NCBI GenBank assembly: GCA_014526335.1
Contig: JACTAT010000355.1
Span: 126,599 to 190,598 of the forward strand
DNA length: 64,000 bases
Reading direction: 5' to 3'
Origin: Chrysaora quinquecirrha
Lineage: Eukaryota; Cnidaria; Scyphozoa; Semaeostomeae; Pelagiidae
The position numbers and the translations under genes are program-made. Shown here one piece after another: positions 1-10,259 of the stretch. The first letter of the stretch is position 1. Each line of letters opens with the position of its first letter. The notes beneath the pieces are model-generated. The model did not search any database. It saw only the letters and a list, made by a program, of their open reading frames with translations, and was not told where the DNA came from.

Positions 1-179
1 CACTTTTTACAGCAAAGAATAGAGAAAAGGGAAAAAAAGAAGAAAGGGAGTAAAAAAATGGGAAAGTCTTGCACCTTAGAAAGTGCTTATTGTGTGCAAC
101 AACAACGTGGACGATCAAGAGATTCAAAGATTGAAGGAAAGGGTCTGAGCACTAATCTGAATCCATCGGAATCTCTTTG

Positions 180-460
180 CATGGCGGCCTGACACGGCCT
201 AAATGTGTTGTATGAGGGAAGCTTCGAAGTAAAATTGGTTTAAACATGATGGTTTTTTTAATTCATTCAATCAATTTGTAATGGCAGCCTGATAAGGCCT
301 GGTGGAAATACAAAAGGGCCTGTGACTTCTAGTATACCTAGGATTTGATTTGTGTTTCCCAGAATCTGAATTCTGCTGAATCAATTTTTAATGACTGCCT
401 GATCAGGCCTAGGGTGTGAAGGAAGCTTTAATGTAAATCAAGGTCTGTGACTTTATTAGT
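180..460. repeat. Short tandem block with GCCTGAxxAGGCCT core
   Basis: Three imperfect units each carry a near-palindromic core, seen at about 182-199, 283-300 and 395-411 (consensus GCCTGATAAGGCCT), followed by a GGCCTGTGACTT-type tail. The same sequence recurs at 14860-15050, so this is a dispersed repeat. In both places it lies just upstream of LINE reverse-transcriptase remnants and may be part of that LINE's 5' region (inference). Confidence 0.55.
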
Positions 461-869
461 ATTTAATCTGTACTGTGTTTCCTTATATGTTGCTTGTGGT
501 ATTTTAAATCTTGTATACCTGTAGCGTTTTACAAGTTTTAAATTGTAATTTAATTTAGCCAGCCTAGCAAAATTTAGAGGATCCTTTGCGAATGTATCCT
601 TGGGATCCTTGTAGATGGATCCTTGTCTATGATAAACGAATACATGCAAATTAAAAAAAACACAGAGCATTTTAGATCCTTAATCTTTATTAACACTTAA
701 CTGTTGTGTAACTTGCGTATTTTCCTAATTAACATTGTATTTTTTGTTATGTTAAGTTTAGCTGTGGACCCTGTATCATATGATATAGCATCGGGAAAAA
801 AAGAAAAACAAATGTATAGCTGCTGCTAGCTGCAGGCACTTAGCAGAAGCTATTACTAGTTATTATTGT

Positions 870-2160
870 TTTATAAGAACAAGAAAGCCTATAACCCAAA
901 AGAGTTACAAATTTTGTTCTTGCGGGTGTTGGTGATGTTCCAAAAATTTATTTTCCCCAAAGGACAATTATTACTAACAGTTACTACCTTACCATAATGT
1001 TGATGTTGTCATGGTCTTAGAATTTGTGAGAATGTGTTCAAAAATGCTTCAAGGAAGCTATTACTAAGGCTCGAAGAGGCATTGTCATCATTAAATTCTT
1101 AACCAGGTATGTCGATAAGGAAGTGGCTATAAGCTTCATGTCAGACCGCATCTTGACTGTGGTGACATCATTTACCATTAGCACGATACGGCAACGCTTC
1201 ATTTAAAAGGTAGAGTAAGTGCAATACTCTGCTGCTTTGGCGGCATCAGGATGGTGGAAAGGAACAAGTGGGCAAAAGCTTCTCAAGGAACTTGGCTGAG
1301 AAAACCTTTACCAAAGAAGATGGCATCGACGTCTGTGTCTTTCTTTCAACTTGCATCAAAGTCTTTCCCCGTCCTGCATATTCAATGAAATCCCTCCAGA
1401 GTGAGACTTGCCATTGTTTAAGGTCAAGTCGTTCGTATTTGGGACCTTTAAGCAGAGCAGTTGGTTTTTAGCACATACTTTCTAAATGTCCCCTTCGAGT
1501 GGAACCTGCTAGATTAAGATACCAGAAATTCTGTTCCGATTGGGGAGCTCGAACGCAAATTGCTTTTTCAAATACGTCCTCCGTGTATATCTGTTTACAA
1601 TTTGCACAATTTTAAAAGTACAAGAAATCTAACAAGACTAGACTTCTATTCAGTTCCCTATATGAGCATCGTCTCAGACATCATTTTGATTGTTTACGTC
1701 CGTTGTGTATATGCGGTATTAGAAATGCGGATAATGAACATTTCCTCCTGCATTGTCCACTTTTTGACAATGCTGATAGGGATCTGTTTGGTCAGCTTGG
1801 AGATTTGGTCAGCTTGGACTTTTTCAGTTCTGGACAATGAGGCACTCAGCGAACTCTTGCTGTTTGGCGATGAGAAATAGAATATTGTCTCAAATAGGAT
1901 GATGTTCAAAAGCTACAGTTTCGCTCGTCGAAAAACATGAGCGACTGAATCCAAATTCTTTGCTTACGATAACCTGTGTTGTATCCTTTATTTCGGCTTT
2001 TTTTGTCATGTTTCTTTTTTTTGCGGTATTGTTCTTTCTTTCGATTTTTCGTTTTTCATTATCTTGAAATTAATATTTCAATTGTTAGATAATGTCAATC
2101 ATGATAGCAACCAGTTGACCGTGTGTCATTTCAAGCCATGAATGGCACATGTAAATAGTA
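870..2160 (+). pseudogene. Decayed LINE, reverse-transcriptase thumb to 3' end (copy 1)
   Basis: No long open frame remains, but short frames at 1040-1200 and 1560-1880 match, piece by piece, the better-kept copy at 10260-12060. Recognisable parts are the RT thumb (a KARRGI-like stretch near 1066 and an RxHLDxGD-like stretch near 1140) and a C-terminal tail with a small Cys/His cluster and an EDNEHF-like motif near 1720-1760. The shared 3' end finishes at GAATGGCACATGT near 2140-2152. I infer a CR1/Jockey-like non-LTR element. It holds the undisturbed version (1240-1275) of the site where LTR element A inserted in another copy of this repeat. Confidence 0.65.
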
Positions 2161-2164
2161 TACT

Positions 2165-2825
2165 TTAAATGATGGTTAAATTTCAAATTTAAGCAACGTT
2201 AATGGCGAAAGAAACTGTTATAATTATTCTAATAAATTAGGCCAGTGTTAAGTTTGAATGAAGAGATGGCTTTAAATGTTTTACTTCTCTAATCCCTTGT
2301 AGTCTGTATAAGAATACAAAAGGGCGGGTGCACAAAAAGAAACCAAAATGTAGTCGGTATAATGCTGGATGCCTTCCAGGTCAATGGGCATCAGGCGATG
2401 AGTAAAGCTATATTTGTATAATCCTAAACGTGCCGCTGGCCTTAAGTGTCTGTGAGGTTTCCTGTATAGAAGTCTACCTGTCTAGAAATCCCTATGGAAT
2501 CTGGCTGATCTCCAGGAAATCTCTCCACGTATTTAGCAGTGTTTTCTCGAAGAGAGTTTCATTCGAATTCAACCACCGATAAGATAACTTGTCTTGGTTC
2601 GTGCGATTTCTCCTCCTCCCTATCCCTCTATTTATTGTTTTTCGAGTTTATGAATTTTTGATTATTTGATTTTGCAGTCGACCATTCCGGTCGTCGTTGC
2701 AAGGTGTACTGGCCGAAATTTGCTTTGCAAATAGGAATCACCGACCGTAAATTGGGTTCCTTGCTCATGCAACAAAGGCTGGTACGCTGACCAGCCAGTT
2801 TCTTGAGAATACATTAATCACAGAT
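2165..2825. other. Extra segment absent from the paralogous block
   Basis: Copy 2 of this block goes straight from the LINE 3' end (about 12060) into the tail sequence (about 12077). Copy 1 has about 660 bases between the same two points. I see no coding sequence, clear terminal repeats or target duplication here. Confidence 0.4.
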
Positions 2826-2827
2826 TT

Positions 2828-3015
2828 AGGTGTTGTTATTATAGAAAAAAATGCGTCAACAAAATTGCTTACTTTGCCGTACCAAGGCATCTGGCCTCCC
2901 AGAAATAATTTGTTCAGGCCGCTGACATTTTGATCTTCCAGAATTTAGAAATTCTTTGCTCCGGAGCAGCCATCAGGTTGAAGCTGCCGTTTTAGGCCAC
3001 GAACGAGCATAACTA
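2828..3015. repeat. Block tail shared with 12077-12250
   Basis: About 180 bases align with 12077-12250 with scattered substitutions and small indels, including AGGCATCTGGCCT and GGAGCAGCCA. The sequence is not coding. Because it follows both LINE copies, it is either part of a larger repeat or evidence that the whole block was duplicated. Confidence 0.6.
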
Positions 3016-3062
3016 TAAATAACATGGCTGAACTGAAATTAGCCTTGTTTATTCAGTAGACT

Positions 3063-3203
3063 ACTCCGCAAAGATGGCGTCGGGGGGCTATTCACCGTGA
3101 TGGATTGCGCTCTTTAACGAAATTAACTGATTCTATAGAAATCCGATTTTCAACGCAATGAATCATGTTCGAATGTCCCCCGACGCCATCTTTTGTGGAA
3201 TCG
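3063..3203. mobile_element. Small MITE with CCGCAAAGATGGCGTC inverted ends
   Basis: The left end CCGCAAAGATGGCGTCGGGG (from about 3066) is answered by its reverse complement at 3175-3200 (CCCCGACGCCATCTTTTG). The same terminal sequence caps the larger MITE at 28343-28950, and a single end is seen near 54340. It is non-coding and about 140 bases long. The target duplication is unclear. Confidence 0.6.
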
Positions 3204-3209
3204 ATCTTT

Positions 3210-5055
3210 TTAAAGAGGTCTGGATCGGTGCGACAGTTTTTTTCATAAAATGGCCGACAAACTGAGTGAGGGAATTCTCTCCGCATGCAACGGCCTGGAT
3301 TTCGGTCGCGTAAGGAGAGGTAGTTCAGCATTCTATCGATTATTTTCCCCTTTTTGTAACTAGCATCCTGAGTTGCTGCATTGATTTTCAACATTTATTC
3401 TCGCAGATTCATTTTTGGGCTAATATAATAGACTTATATCTAAGTCCTTACAAGAATTTCTGAGCAACTTAATGATTTTTACGCTTAGAGAAAGCTAGAC
3501 AAATCAAAACATTGTAACTTGAAAATAAAGAATAGGTCCCACAGAATTTTGAGGAAGCGTAGCCGTTAGCTCCGAAACTTGAACCTTATCCAAACACTTG
3601 TTAACGATTTCATACTGAATGAAGGTGCTGAAGAAGGCTCAACATAGCCGAAGCACAAAATGCAAAACGGGAGGAGAGCCTTGGGCTGTATGACTTAGAG
3701 AGTTACTCGGCGATTTCATTGAGCTCTATAGCTCAGTGGAAACGTCGTTGGCTCTCTGGTCATGCAGTCCAGGTTCAAATCCCATCTATTGTGGTATGCC
3801 ACTTGTGGAAAGTTCATACTGAATGATATTTTCCTGTGGTTTGTATCCTGAACGCGTGACCAATTTTACAATATGGCACCTCCGCCGTCCTTATGTTCTT
3901 ATCTTTTCTTTTCGTGTTGTTTCGATGTCCAAAACAACCAGAGATGTTGCGATAGAGGTGTGTGACCTTGAGATGCAGATTCTTAATCTGCTTTGCTCGC
4001 TAGAAGATAACGTTTTAAGCATGATAAATAATGATAAATAATTGCTATGATAAATAATTTCAATGATAAATAATGCATGTGCGCAAACTTTATACACATT
4101 TCATGCAATTGAGGATTTTATGTTGCTGGGATAAGTTACAGCAAGTGTTTATTGATCTTATTGATACAACCATTGGATAATTCATGGACGTATGCATCTA
4201 CCCCATACCGTACCGTACCATAACGATATTATGATAATTTTGCAAGCAAAAGTATCGCACAGAAATTTATTCTTGTGAATAAGTTATTTCTATGTGGGCG
4301 TAGTACAAGCAAAAAAGTTAAATATCAAGAAAAATATGAAAGAAATTTTTCAATCTGATATACATGGCTGGCGATTTTTAGTGTGAAATTTAACTCATTT
4401 GTGTCGCAAATGGGTGGATATTTGTGAGTGGAAAGCAAATTTCCTTGGTCGAGAAGTTTCGACTACTCTTAAGTTTTATGCTAAGAATTAAAAGGAAGAG
4501 ATGGAAAAATTACGCTCTTCACCCTGAGAAGCAGTAGGTCTATAGCCCCTAACGTTAAACTTAGGTATTTCTATAATATTTTGATATTTATGCCGTTACC
4601 CGTCTTACCCTTTCAAAATCAGTACTAAGCCTTAAGGAATTTTCGTAAACCGTTTCGTTATCAGTGCGTTTCCCGTTGGAAATTTCTCTGATTTGGAGAA
4701 GAAACAAGTTAAAATATACAAAAAAAATAAATTGAACTTGAGTGAAACAATCTATTGGTTAAGTATAAATATGAAAAAATAAAGAACCTGAGAATTCTCC
4801 ATGTCAAAATGGTGGGTATGCTATTTCAGGCGCAAATAGCTTGCCTGCCAATTCAGCAAAAGAGAGCCTATACAGGGGAATACTATTCTGGTAATTCTTG
4901 GCCAGAAAGAGTGGTTTGATGAATGATTCAGCTATTAATGGGGAATAATGTCAATTTCGATACAGATAGGAAGTTAGGCAGAAGGGAAACTCTCTTTCGT
5001 CACTTTTGATGTTTTCGCGACGCTTTCTGGTTTGGGAAGAACAATTGTTATATAC
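3210..5055. other. Non-coding stretch apart from one SINE-like head
   Basis: AT-rich sequence with short tandem copies of GATAAATAAT at 4020-4075. I see no convincing exon or transposon other than the tRNA-like segment listed separately. Confidence 0.4.
3721..3795 (+). repeat. tRNA-like SINE head (A and B boxes)
   Basis: The segment carries an A-box-like TAGCTCAGTGG (3730-3740) and a B-box-like GGTTCAAATCC (3772-3782), spaced as in a tRNA gene. The predicted acceptor arms do not pair, so this is not a functional tRNA. A SINE head or tRNA pseudogene is the best reading. Confidence 0.55.
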
Positions 5056-5249
5056 TTAAAGGAGAACTGAAACGTCAACATTATTTTTCGATATAATGAA
5101 GAAAAAAGTACGCTGAATTCATTCATGAAGGTTTCGTTGCAAAATAATTTGTCATTTTGACGCAATTCCTGTTTTTGCAAACAGGAATTGTCGTTAAACA
5201 CGCCCGAGAATTATCGCAGACAGTCGGCGCCTTTCGTGATTTGAGCTTC

Positions 5250-5265
5250 TGACGTCACAAATACC
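5250..5265 (+). promoter_or_regulatory. CRE-like TGACGTCA in left terminal repeat
   Basis: A perfect palindromic TGACGTCA (5250-5257) sits about 115 bases upstream of the THAP start codon. The same 16-base context occurs inverted at 6031-6046 upstream of the minus-strand ORF. The palindrome is the known CREB/ATF site. A promoter role is inferred. Confidence 0.4.
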
Positions 5266-5372
5266 ATGTCTGAATTCCACAGCTGAGTAACCCATACGAG
5301 CGTTCGTAATAAAAGCGAGCGAAAAGACAAGCTTATTAGTTTAGTTCGTGTTTCTTGCGTGAAATACACAAA

Positions 5373-5735
5373 ATGGTTGGTTGCTCAGCACATAATTGTA
5401 CTGGAAAAGGGAAATCTCTTTTTAATTTTCCTAACGATCCTGCATTGCGGGGGCAATGGGTGAGAAACATGAAGCGATCGAATTTTAAACCGAGCACCGG
5501 TTCTAGACTTTGCCAAACTCATTTTAAGTCGGATTGTTTCGAGAGAAGTCCTGAATTGATGGAGATAACTGGAGTTCGTTTTAAATTAAAATTTAAAGCA
5601 GATGCAGTTCCAACTGAATTCGATTTCTCGTCACCAAAAATGAAAGGGCAGGTGAAAGGAAAGACGACTTTTTTGGCCAGCAAATTCAAGACGCGCTTGG
5701 AGCCAAGGCTAAGTCCGAAGAAGAAAGTGCACGCT
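5373..5735 (+). pseudogene. THAP-domain transposase, N-terminal part only
   Basis: I start at the ATG at 5373 (context ACAAAATGG), which puts the first zinc ligand at residue 4. An in-frame ATG lies six codons upstream. The THAP C2CH finger is complete: Cys4, Cys9, Cys47 and His50, with the conserved Pro20, Trp29 and Phe51, and an AVPTEF segment matching the family's AVPTIF near residue 84. THAP domains bind DNA, and in P-element and Kolobok transposases they recognise the element ends. Coding sense stops near 5735, where the frame enters the antisense of the neighbouring minus-strand ORF, although it stays open by chance to 5900. No catalytic domain is left, so this copy could only bind DNA. 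Confidence 0.75.
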
Positions 5736-5739
5736 TCCA

Positions 5740-5909
5740 AGTCTATCGATATTGATATCTTCCTCATCTTCCTCGCTCGAGTCATCCTCCAAATTAGGCC
5801 TATCGTCTTCAGAACTTTGCGGCGCTGGCTCAAACATATATGGTTGAATAGCGGCCTGTTCCTGCAAATCTGGATAGGAGAACTCTGTTTCCGAATCTGA
5901 AGATGACAT
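5740..5909 (-). pseudogene. Acidic ORF start, second gene of the THAP element
   Basis: Reading inward from the right terminal repeat, an ATG at 5909 opens a frame rich in Ser, Asp and Glu (begins MSSSDSETEF, with a later run of acidic residues). Its sense-like composition ends near 5740 at the internal junction. The N-terminus reminds me of the acidic leaders of P2X7-tail-like proteins often found in cnidarian mobile DNA, but too little remains to be sure. The small size and head-to-head meeting with the THAP ORF indicate an internal deletion that removed the 3' parts of both genes. Confidence 0.4.
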
Positions 5910-6030
5910 TTTATCAATTCTCTTTCTTTTTTAATACTTTACGAAATCAAAAAAACAACTTGGTATAGATAAACGCGCCAGACACTCCGATCAGCAAATG
6001 ATGAAATGATGAAATGAAATGAACAAACAA

Positions 6031-6046
6031 GGTATTTGTGACGTCA
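6031..6046 (-). promoter_or_regulatory. CRE-like TGACGTCA in right terminal repeat
   Basis: Mirror copy of the site at 5250-5265, about 130 bases upstream of the minus-strand ORF start. It sits in the homologous position of the right terminal repeat. Confidence 0.4.
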
Positions 6047-6749
6047 CGAGCTCAAAGCTTTTTCGGAAGCCTTCGGAAGGCACTCGGCAGATTTCTCGGT
6101 ACAAACTTTGATTGCTCATAACTCAAAGACTAGTGGAGATATTTGAAAAATTAAAAAGAATTTTATTTCTCATAAGTTCTACCTTCATCTATCAAAAAAT
6201 AATTCTGACGTTTCAGTTCTCCTTTAAGTACAATAGGTTTACGGGAATACGATCGCGAACCCAGGTCTTGTTTTTGCCCGAACAATTTTAGGTCTCAATC
6301 AAGCCCTTCAAGAATTTCAACAAATTTTTCGCAAACATTACAGAAAGTTTAGGGATCTCAGCTAATGAATCATTATTACTGCCAACGAATGACATAGTAG
6401 ATCCAATCGACAAAGCAGTAAAGAAATTTTGATTACATCCAAGCATCTGCAAAATCAAAGAAAGAACTACCAAGTTTTCCGATAAATTTGAGTTTGGAGA
6501 AGTCACTGTTGAAGATGTTGATGTCCAAATAAGAAAACTTAATCCAAATAAGGCTTCTCCAATCAACAGCATACCTGCAAAAATTTTAAAGGAAAATTCT
6601 GATATTTTTTGTGAAATCATTCAAAATCTGTACAACTCTGATTTATCCAAAAAAAGTACTTTTCCTGATGAACTGAAAGCAGGAGACATAAGTTCGCTGT
6701 TTAAAAAACAGGGTTCGACCGCCAAAAGAACTACCAACCGATAACAGTT

Positions 6750-7124
6750 TTGCCATCAGTATCAAAAATTTATGAAAGGTTGATGCACGATCAGATGCTA
6801 CCATTTGCCGAACGTTTCTTTTCTCAACTCCTCTGTGGGTTTAGGGAGGTCTGTGGTACACAACATGCACTTTTAAACTTTGTGGAAACCTGCAAGAAGT
6901 CAATGGACAATGGAGGCGTTGCAGGTGCCATCCTGACGGATATTTCGAAAGCTTTCGACTGTCTACATCATGAAATATTGATTGCGAAATTAAATGCACA
7001 TGGCTTTAGTAGATCTGCCCTGTTATTTATCCATAGCTATCTTACAGACAGGAAACAGAGAGTTAAGGTAAATGGTTTATTCAGCATGTGGACAAAAAAC
7101 GTCTTAGGTGTACCTCAGGGATAG
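6750..7124 (+). CDS. Reverse transcriptase fragment (fingers/palm) of LINE
   Basis: A 124-residue open frame with the conserved order of non-LTR RT motifs: PSVSKIYERLMHDQM, LLCGFREVCGTQHALLNF, the motif-A aspartate in LTDISKAFD, SYLTDRKQRV and finally GVPQG. It ends at an in-frame TAG immediately after GVPQG. A functional RT would continue into the catalytic xxDD loop. This is a domain fragment, not a complete protein. Confidence 0.8.
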   Translation: MPSVSKIYERLMHDQMLPFAERFFSQLLCGFREVCGTQHALLNFVETCKKSMDNGGVAGAILTDISKAFDCLHHEILIAKLNAHGFSRSALLFIHSYLTDRKQRVKVNGLFSMWTKNVLGVPQG

Positions 7125-7482
7125 GTCTTCGGACCCCTTTTGTTCAATATATACCTGAATGACTTATTCATGTTCCAGTCATTGATCACTTAGAACATGA
7201 TGCCCATAGAATATAACTGAATGATTTCCAAACAATTTATAAAGCTAAATGAAGACAAATGCCATTTTATGACTTTTGGTGTGAAGAGGGAGAATGAATT
7301 AACTGTAAAAATAGGCACAGCCTATGTAAAAGAAAGTACAAGGAAGAATCTTCTAGGCATACTTTAGATCAGTCACTATCTTTCAAAGAACATGTCAATA
7401 ACCTATGTAAAAAAGCTGGTCAAAACTCCATGCTCTTGCCCGTATATCCCGCTACATCGACACCGGAAAACTACAACAGTTA

Positions 7483-7713
7483 ATGAAAGCATTTGTGCTA
7501 TCCCACTTTAGCTATTGTCCACTTGTTTGGATGTTTATTGACAGAACGCTAAACCACAGAATAAATCAAGTTCAGGAGAGGGCTTTGCGCATTGCGTACA
7601 ATGATAACGAAAATGACTTTGGTTTTCTCCTGGAGCAGACCAATTCGGTACCAATCCATGTAAGAAACCTACAGTTGCTCATGACAGAAATTTTTAAAAC
7701 AAATCCAATTTAA
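7483..7713 (+). CDS. Reverse transcriptase thumb fragment of LINE
   Basis: 76 residues with the LINE thumb signature SHFSYCPLVWMF followed by NHRINQVQERALRIAY and LLEQTNSVPIH. It belongs to the same element as the palm fragment upstream, in another frame relative to it. Confidence 0.75.
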   Translation: MKAFVLSHFSYCPLVWMFIDRTLNHRINQVQERALRIAYNDNENDFGFLLEQTNSVPIHVRNLQLLMTEIFKTNPI

Positions 7714-7968
7714 ATCCACCTTTCATGAAGGATATATTCGTCGAGCGCAATATTAACTACAGTTTAACGCTGACGCTCAACTCCCAAAATTGCGAACCGC
7801 GTCGTTTGTAGTTGAAACCATTACCTACCTTGGAATTAAACTGTGGCAATTATAATTGTAAATGTATTCTTTTTTAGATTTATTAAATTTCTATTAAGGT
7901 TAATTAGGTAGGCCTAAATTAGCTGTAATTTAGCTATATCTGTGTAAATAGCCTACGTAGGATAAATT

Positions 7969-7990
7969 AATGATGATGATGATGATGATG
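7969..7990. repeat. (ATG)n microsatellite at LINE 3' end
   Basis: Seven uninterrupted ATG units directly follow the LINE 3' sequence. This is the type of simple-repeat tail known for CR1/L2-type elements. Confidence 0.7.
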
Positions 7991-8571
7991 AAGCCCTTCA
8001 CTCCAGTTAGCTTGAGGAAAAATTGAGTTTTCAAAATTTCTCAAAAGCTTTACTATTTATTCCATAGTTTCTTGTATTTCTTTCCTAGGCAGAGAAAGAG
8101 CTTATTCTTGGCTGTTTTGCACTGGAAATTTGCAGGCTCTCCAACTTCAGAGCTTGATAATTGTACTTCTTCTGATCCATTACTGATAGTAATTGGATAA
8201 ATATGCATAGATAATTTAGACCAAAATTTTTGTTATGTTTCGTGAAAATGCTCAAATACTTTATTGAACTATTGCTGGCCTCTTTCTTTCTGCGCATCAC
8301 AATGTCAATTAGTCTGCTCCCGTGAAAAGAACTGACATACGTAAAAAAACATAATCATTTAAGGTAAGAAAAGTCATTTTTCTGCAATAATTGTGTAATT
8401 CTACTTTATTTTATTTAAAAGGGCTGGTGGAGTACACTTACCTTAAAATATTAATGGAATTCGTCGAGCGCGATCCAAACTGACGAAATGACCGCTGTTC
8501 TAGATGACAGTTTCGGTTTTCTCGTCAAACATTTCTTTATTGGCATAAACACTATGCTCCCAGTACTAAAC
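7991..8571. other. No gene recognised
   Basis: AT-rich sequence between the LINE tail and the next MITE. There are no supported exons. Confidence 0.4.
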
Positions 8572-9069
8572 TAGACTTATTACTTGAGTCCCAGTTATCG
8601 CTCACCAGACCGAGACTACATCCAACCGAGATCGCTCAAGCTGGGACTCATAATGTTACGGACATTTTCTGGGACTGGCGGGAAGAAAAAATTGTTCCCC
8701 GTTGAAACGAGGCTGGTTCGTTGCCTCGTCACAGCAAAATATACGAGCCCTATTCGGCAGCCGATTTAGTACTAAATCTCGCAAAGAGTTTGGATCAATT
8801 ATCGAAAAAGCTGGATTGGTAAGAGCTTTCTGCAAAACAAATAGTAAGATGAGTTTTTACCCGAAGAAACAGTGTTTTTCACGGCATTTTAGACCCGGTA
8901 AATTTAGGCCATTACAACCACTTACCGTTGACATCACTGTAACCATGGTAATATGAGAACGAGGCAGAAAAAGTAAGTCCAGAAAGATAACCGTTCGATT
9001 ATGAGTCGTAGTTTGAGCGTCCTAGCATGTATTTCAATAGCGATAACTACGACTCAGGTAATAAGTCTA
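8572..9069. mobile_element. MULE-like foldback MITE with 9-base target duplication
   Basis: The terminal inverted repeat TAGACTTATTAC at 8572 is matched by its complement ending at 9069. Direct copies of GTACTAAAC flank it at 8563-8571 and 9070-9078. Each end also folds on itself: GAGTCCCAG pairs with CTGGGACTC on the left, and GAGTCGTAG with CTACGACTC on the right. A 9-base duplication is characteristic of Mutator-like elements. No transposase is encoded. Confidence 0.65.
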
Positions 9070-9078
9070 GTACTAAAC

Positions 9079-10255
9079 CCATTTCGAAAACTTTTTTGAC
9101 CTTGCTTAACCTCGTTTACATGTCGCGCATGCGTTCTGAAAAAGCGTTGCGTGCTGGGGAATTGAGTTTTCCTTCTGCCTAACTCCCTATTCTGTGATTT
9201 CGACAGAAATGTCCAAAAGGACATACGTATTAGCTATATGGTGCATAAGAATGCACACTCTTCAAGCAGCTTTTCACGCTTGCCCAAAGACAATCTTTCC
9301 CTTAAGGGTTGAGAATTTCTTTAGAAACATAAAAACTTTCCTTAAGAGAGCTCCCCTTTCCCCAACTCAATGTCGTTTGTTGAGGTTTCCGTCGTTTCCC
9401 ATCGCTGCTTTCCAAAAAGAAACCGCATTGAGATTGGGGAAGGAGGATTTTTACAAAGGTTGTCTAACTGTTTTTTTTTTTGTGGATAAAGACAAAATAT
9501 GTAGGAATTTCACTTTTGTGAGGCCTTCTGGCAAAGATTTTAGGTTAAATTAAATAGTCTTTGCTCGTAATGAAAATATGAAAGTAAACCAACAAACCCT
9601 TGAACTACATAAATGCAGGTGCTTTGCGCTGCTCTACAGCAATACGTTACACCTGAATCTCCCCCATCACCTTTACTCCTGAAATTTTTTGCTCATTTTC
9701 CAATTCCTGTGAAAGCATTTGAGAATCTTTCTTCGAATTCAAACAAATCTGTTGGATTTTTCACGAACGACCGCTGCAAATAAGTTTTCACGCGTTGTGA
9801 TATAACTATGTAACAGCTTCGACAATCCTTCTTAGAATGATATCGCAAAAGTTAGTGTAAAGTGATCTCCGATGATGCCAAATTTGTACCTTCCTAATCA
9901 TCTCAAATACTAGTATTAAGGCTACAGTTTCTAGAGCCATAGAAGTGGGCAAGGAAATCAGTCATATTGTAAATTGATTTCAAACTTAATGTTAGAGTAT
10001 GAAAAAAGCAGGAGGTCAATGTCCAGATGTACGAATATGAAAACGTTGAAGTTAGACTTCATGGAACATAATTAAACTGTGATTCTTCACCTTTAATTGG
10101 ACAGCTGGTTCTCTAGCCTGTTTCTCTAATCAAGCCGTGCACACAGCAGCCTGAACCTTTCCTGACTAAACTCAAACGCTAATCTCATTCAAAATATTCG
10201 GCTTTTTGCTCTTTGCTGATTTCGGAACGACCAATCGTATTTTCCTTCTTTTATT
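9079..10255. other. No gene recognised; one unsupported open frame
   Basis: A 119-codon open frame at 9194-9553 (+) has no motif I recognise, and a run of T lies inside it. I do not call it a gene. The rest is featureless AT-rich sequence. Confidence 0.3.
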
Positions 10256-10259
10256 ATTT

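Larger units (their letters stand above)
5060..6223. mobile_element. Kolobok-like DNA transposon, internally deleted
   Basis: The element begins AGGAGAACTGAAACGTCA at 5060 and ends with the reverse complement at 6223. TTAA flanks both ends (5056-5059 and 6224-6227). Beyond the perfect tips, imperfect homology runs about 200 bases inward on each side, ending at TGACGTCACAAATACC (left) and its complement (right). It carries a THAP-domain start on + and an acidic ORF start on -, pointing at each other. TTAA duplication plus a THAP transposase is the known signature of the Kolobok superfamily. At 1.16 kb the copy is too short to be autonomous. Confidence 0.75.
6250..7990 (+). pseudogene. LINE, 5'-truncated CR1/Jockey-like reverse transcriptase
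   Basis: A linker region reads in broken frames from 6290 to 6720 (LNPNKA-like motif near 6540). The RT fingers and palm lie at 6750-7124, with LTDISKAFDCLHH (palm motif A) near 6935 and GVPQG at 7108-7124. That frame closes at a TAG where related elements read Ser. The YADD region is missing or scrambled, because 7125-7480 is shortened. The thumb resumes at 7483-7713 (SYCPLVWMF near 7507). The 3' end runs to an ATG microsatellite at 7969-7990, a common LINE terminus in invertebrates. The copy is inactive: it has stops, frameshifts and no intact catalytic aspartate pair. Confidence 0.8.

Noticed and set aside
3721..3795. A functional tRNA gene
   Set aside because: A and B boxes are present, but the acceptor stem does not pair and no proper cloverleaf can be drawn. 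Kept only as a SINE-like head.
5519..5917. 132-codon minus-strand frame opposite the THAP ORF
   Set aside because: It is a different frame from the acidic ORF and mostly antisense of the THAP coding region. Composition is not protein-like.
9194..9553. 119-codon plus-strand open frame
   Set aside because: No domain, a T-run coding for Phe repeats, no splice or promoter support. Left as unannotated sequence.
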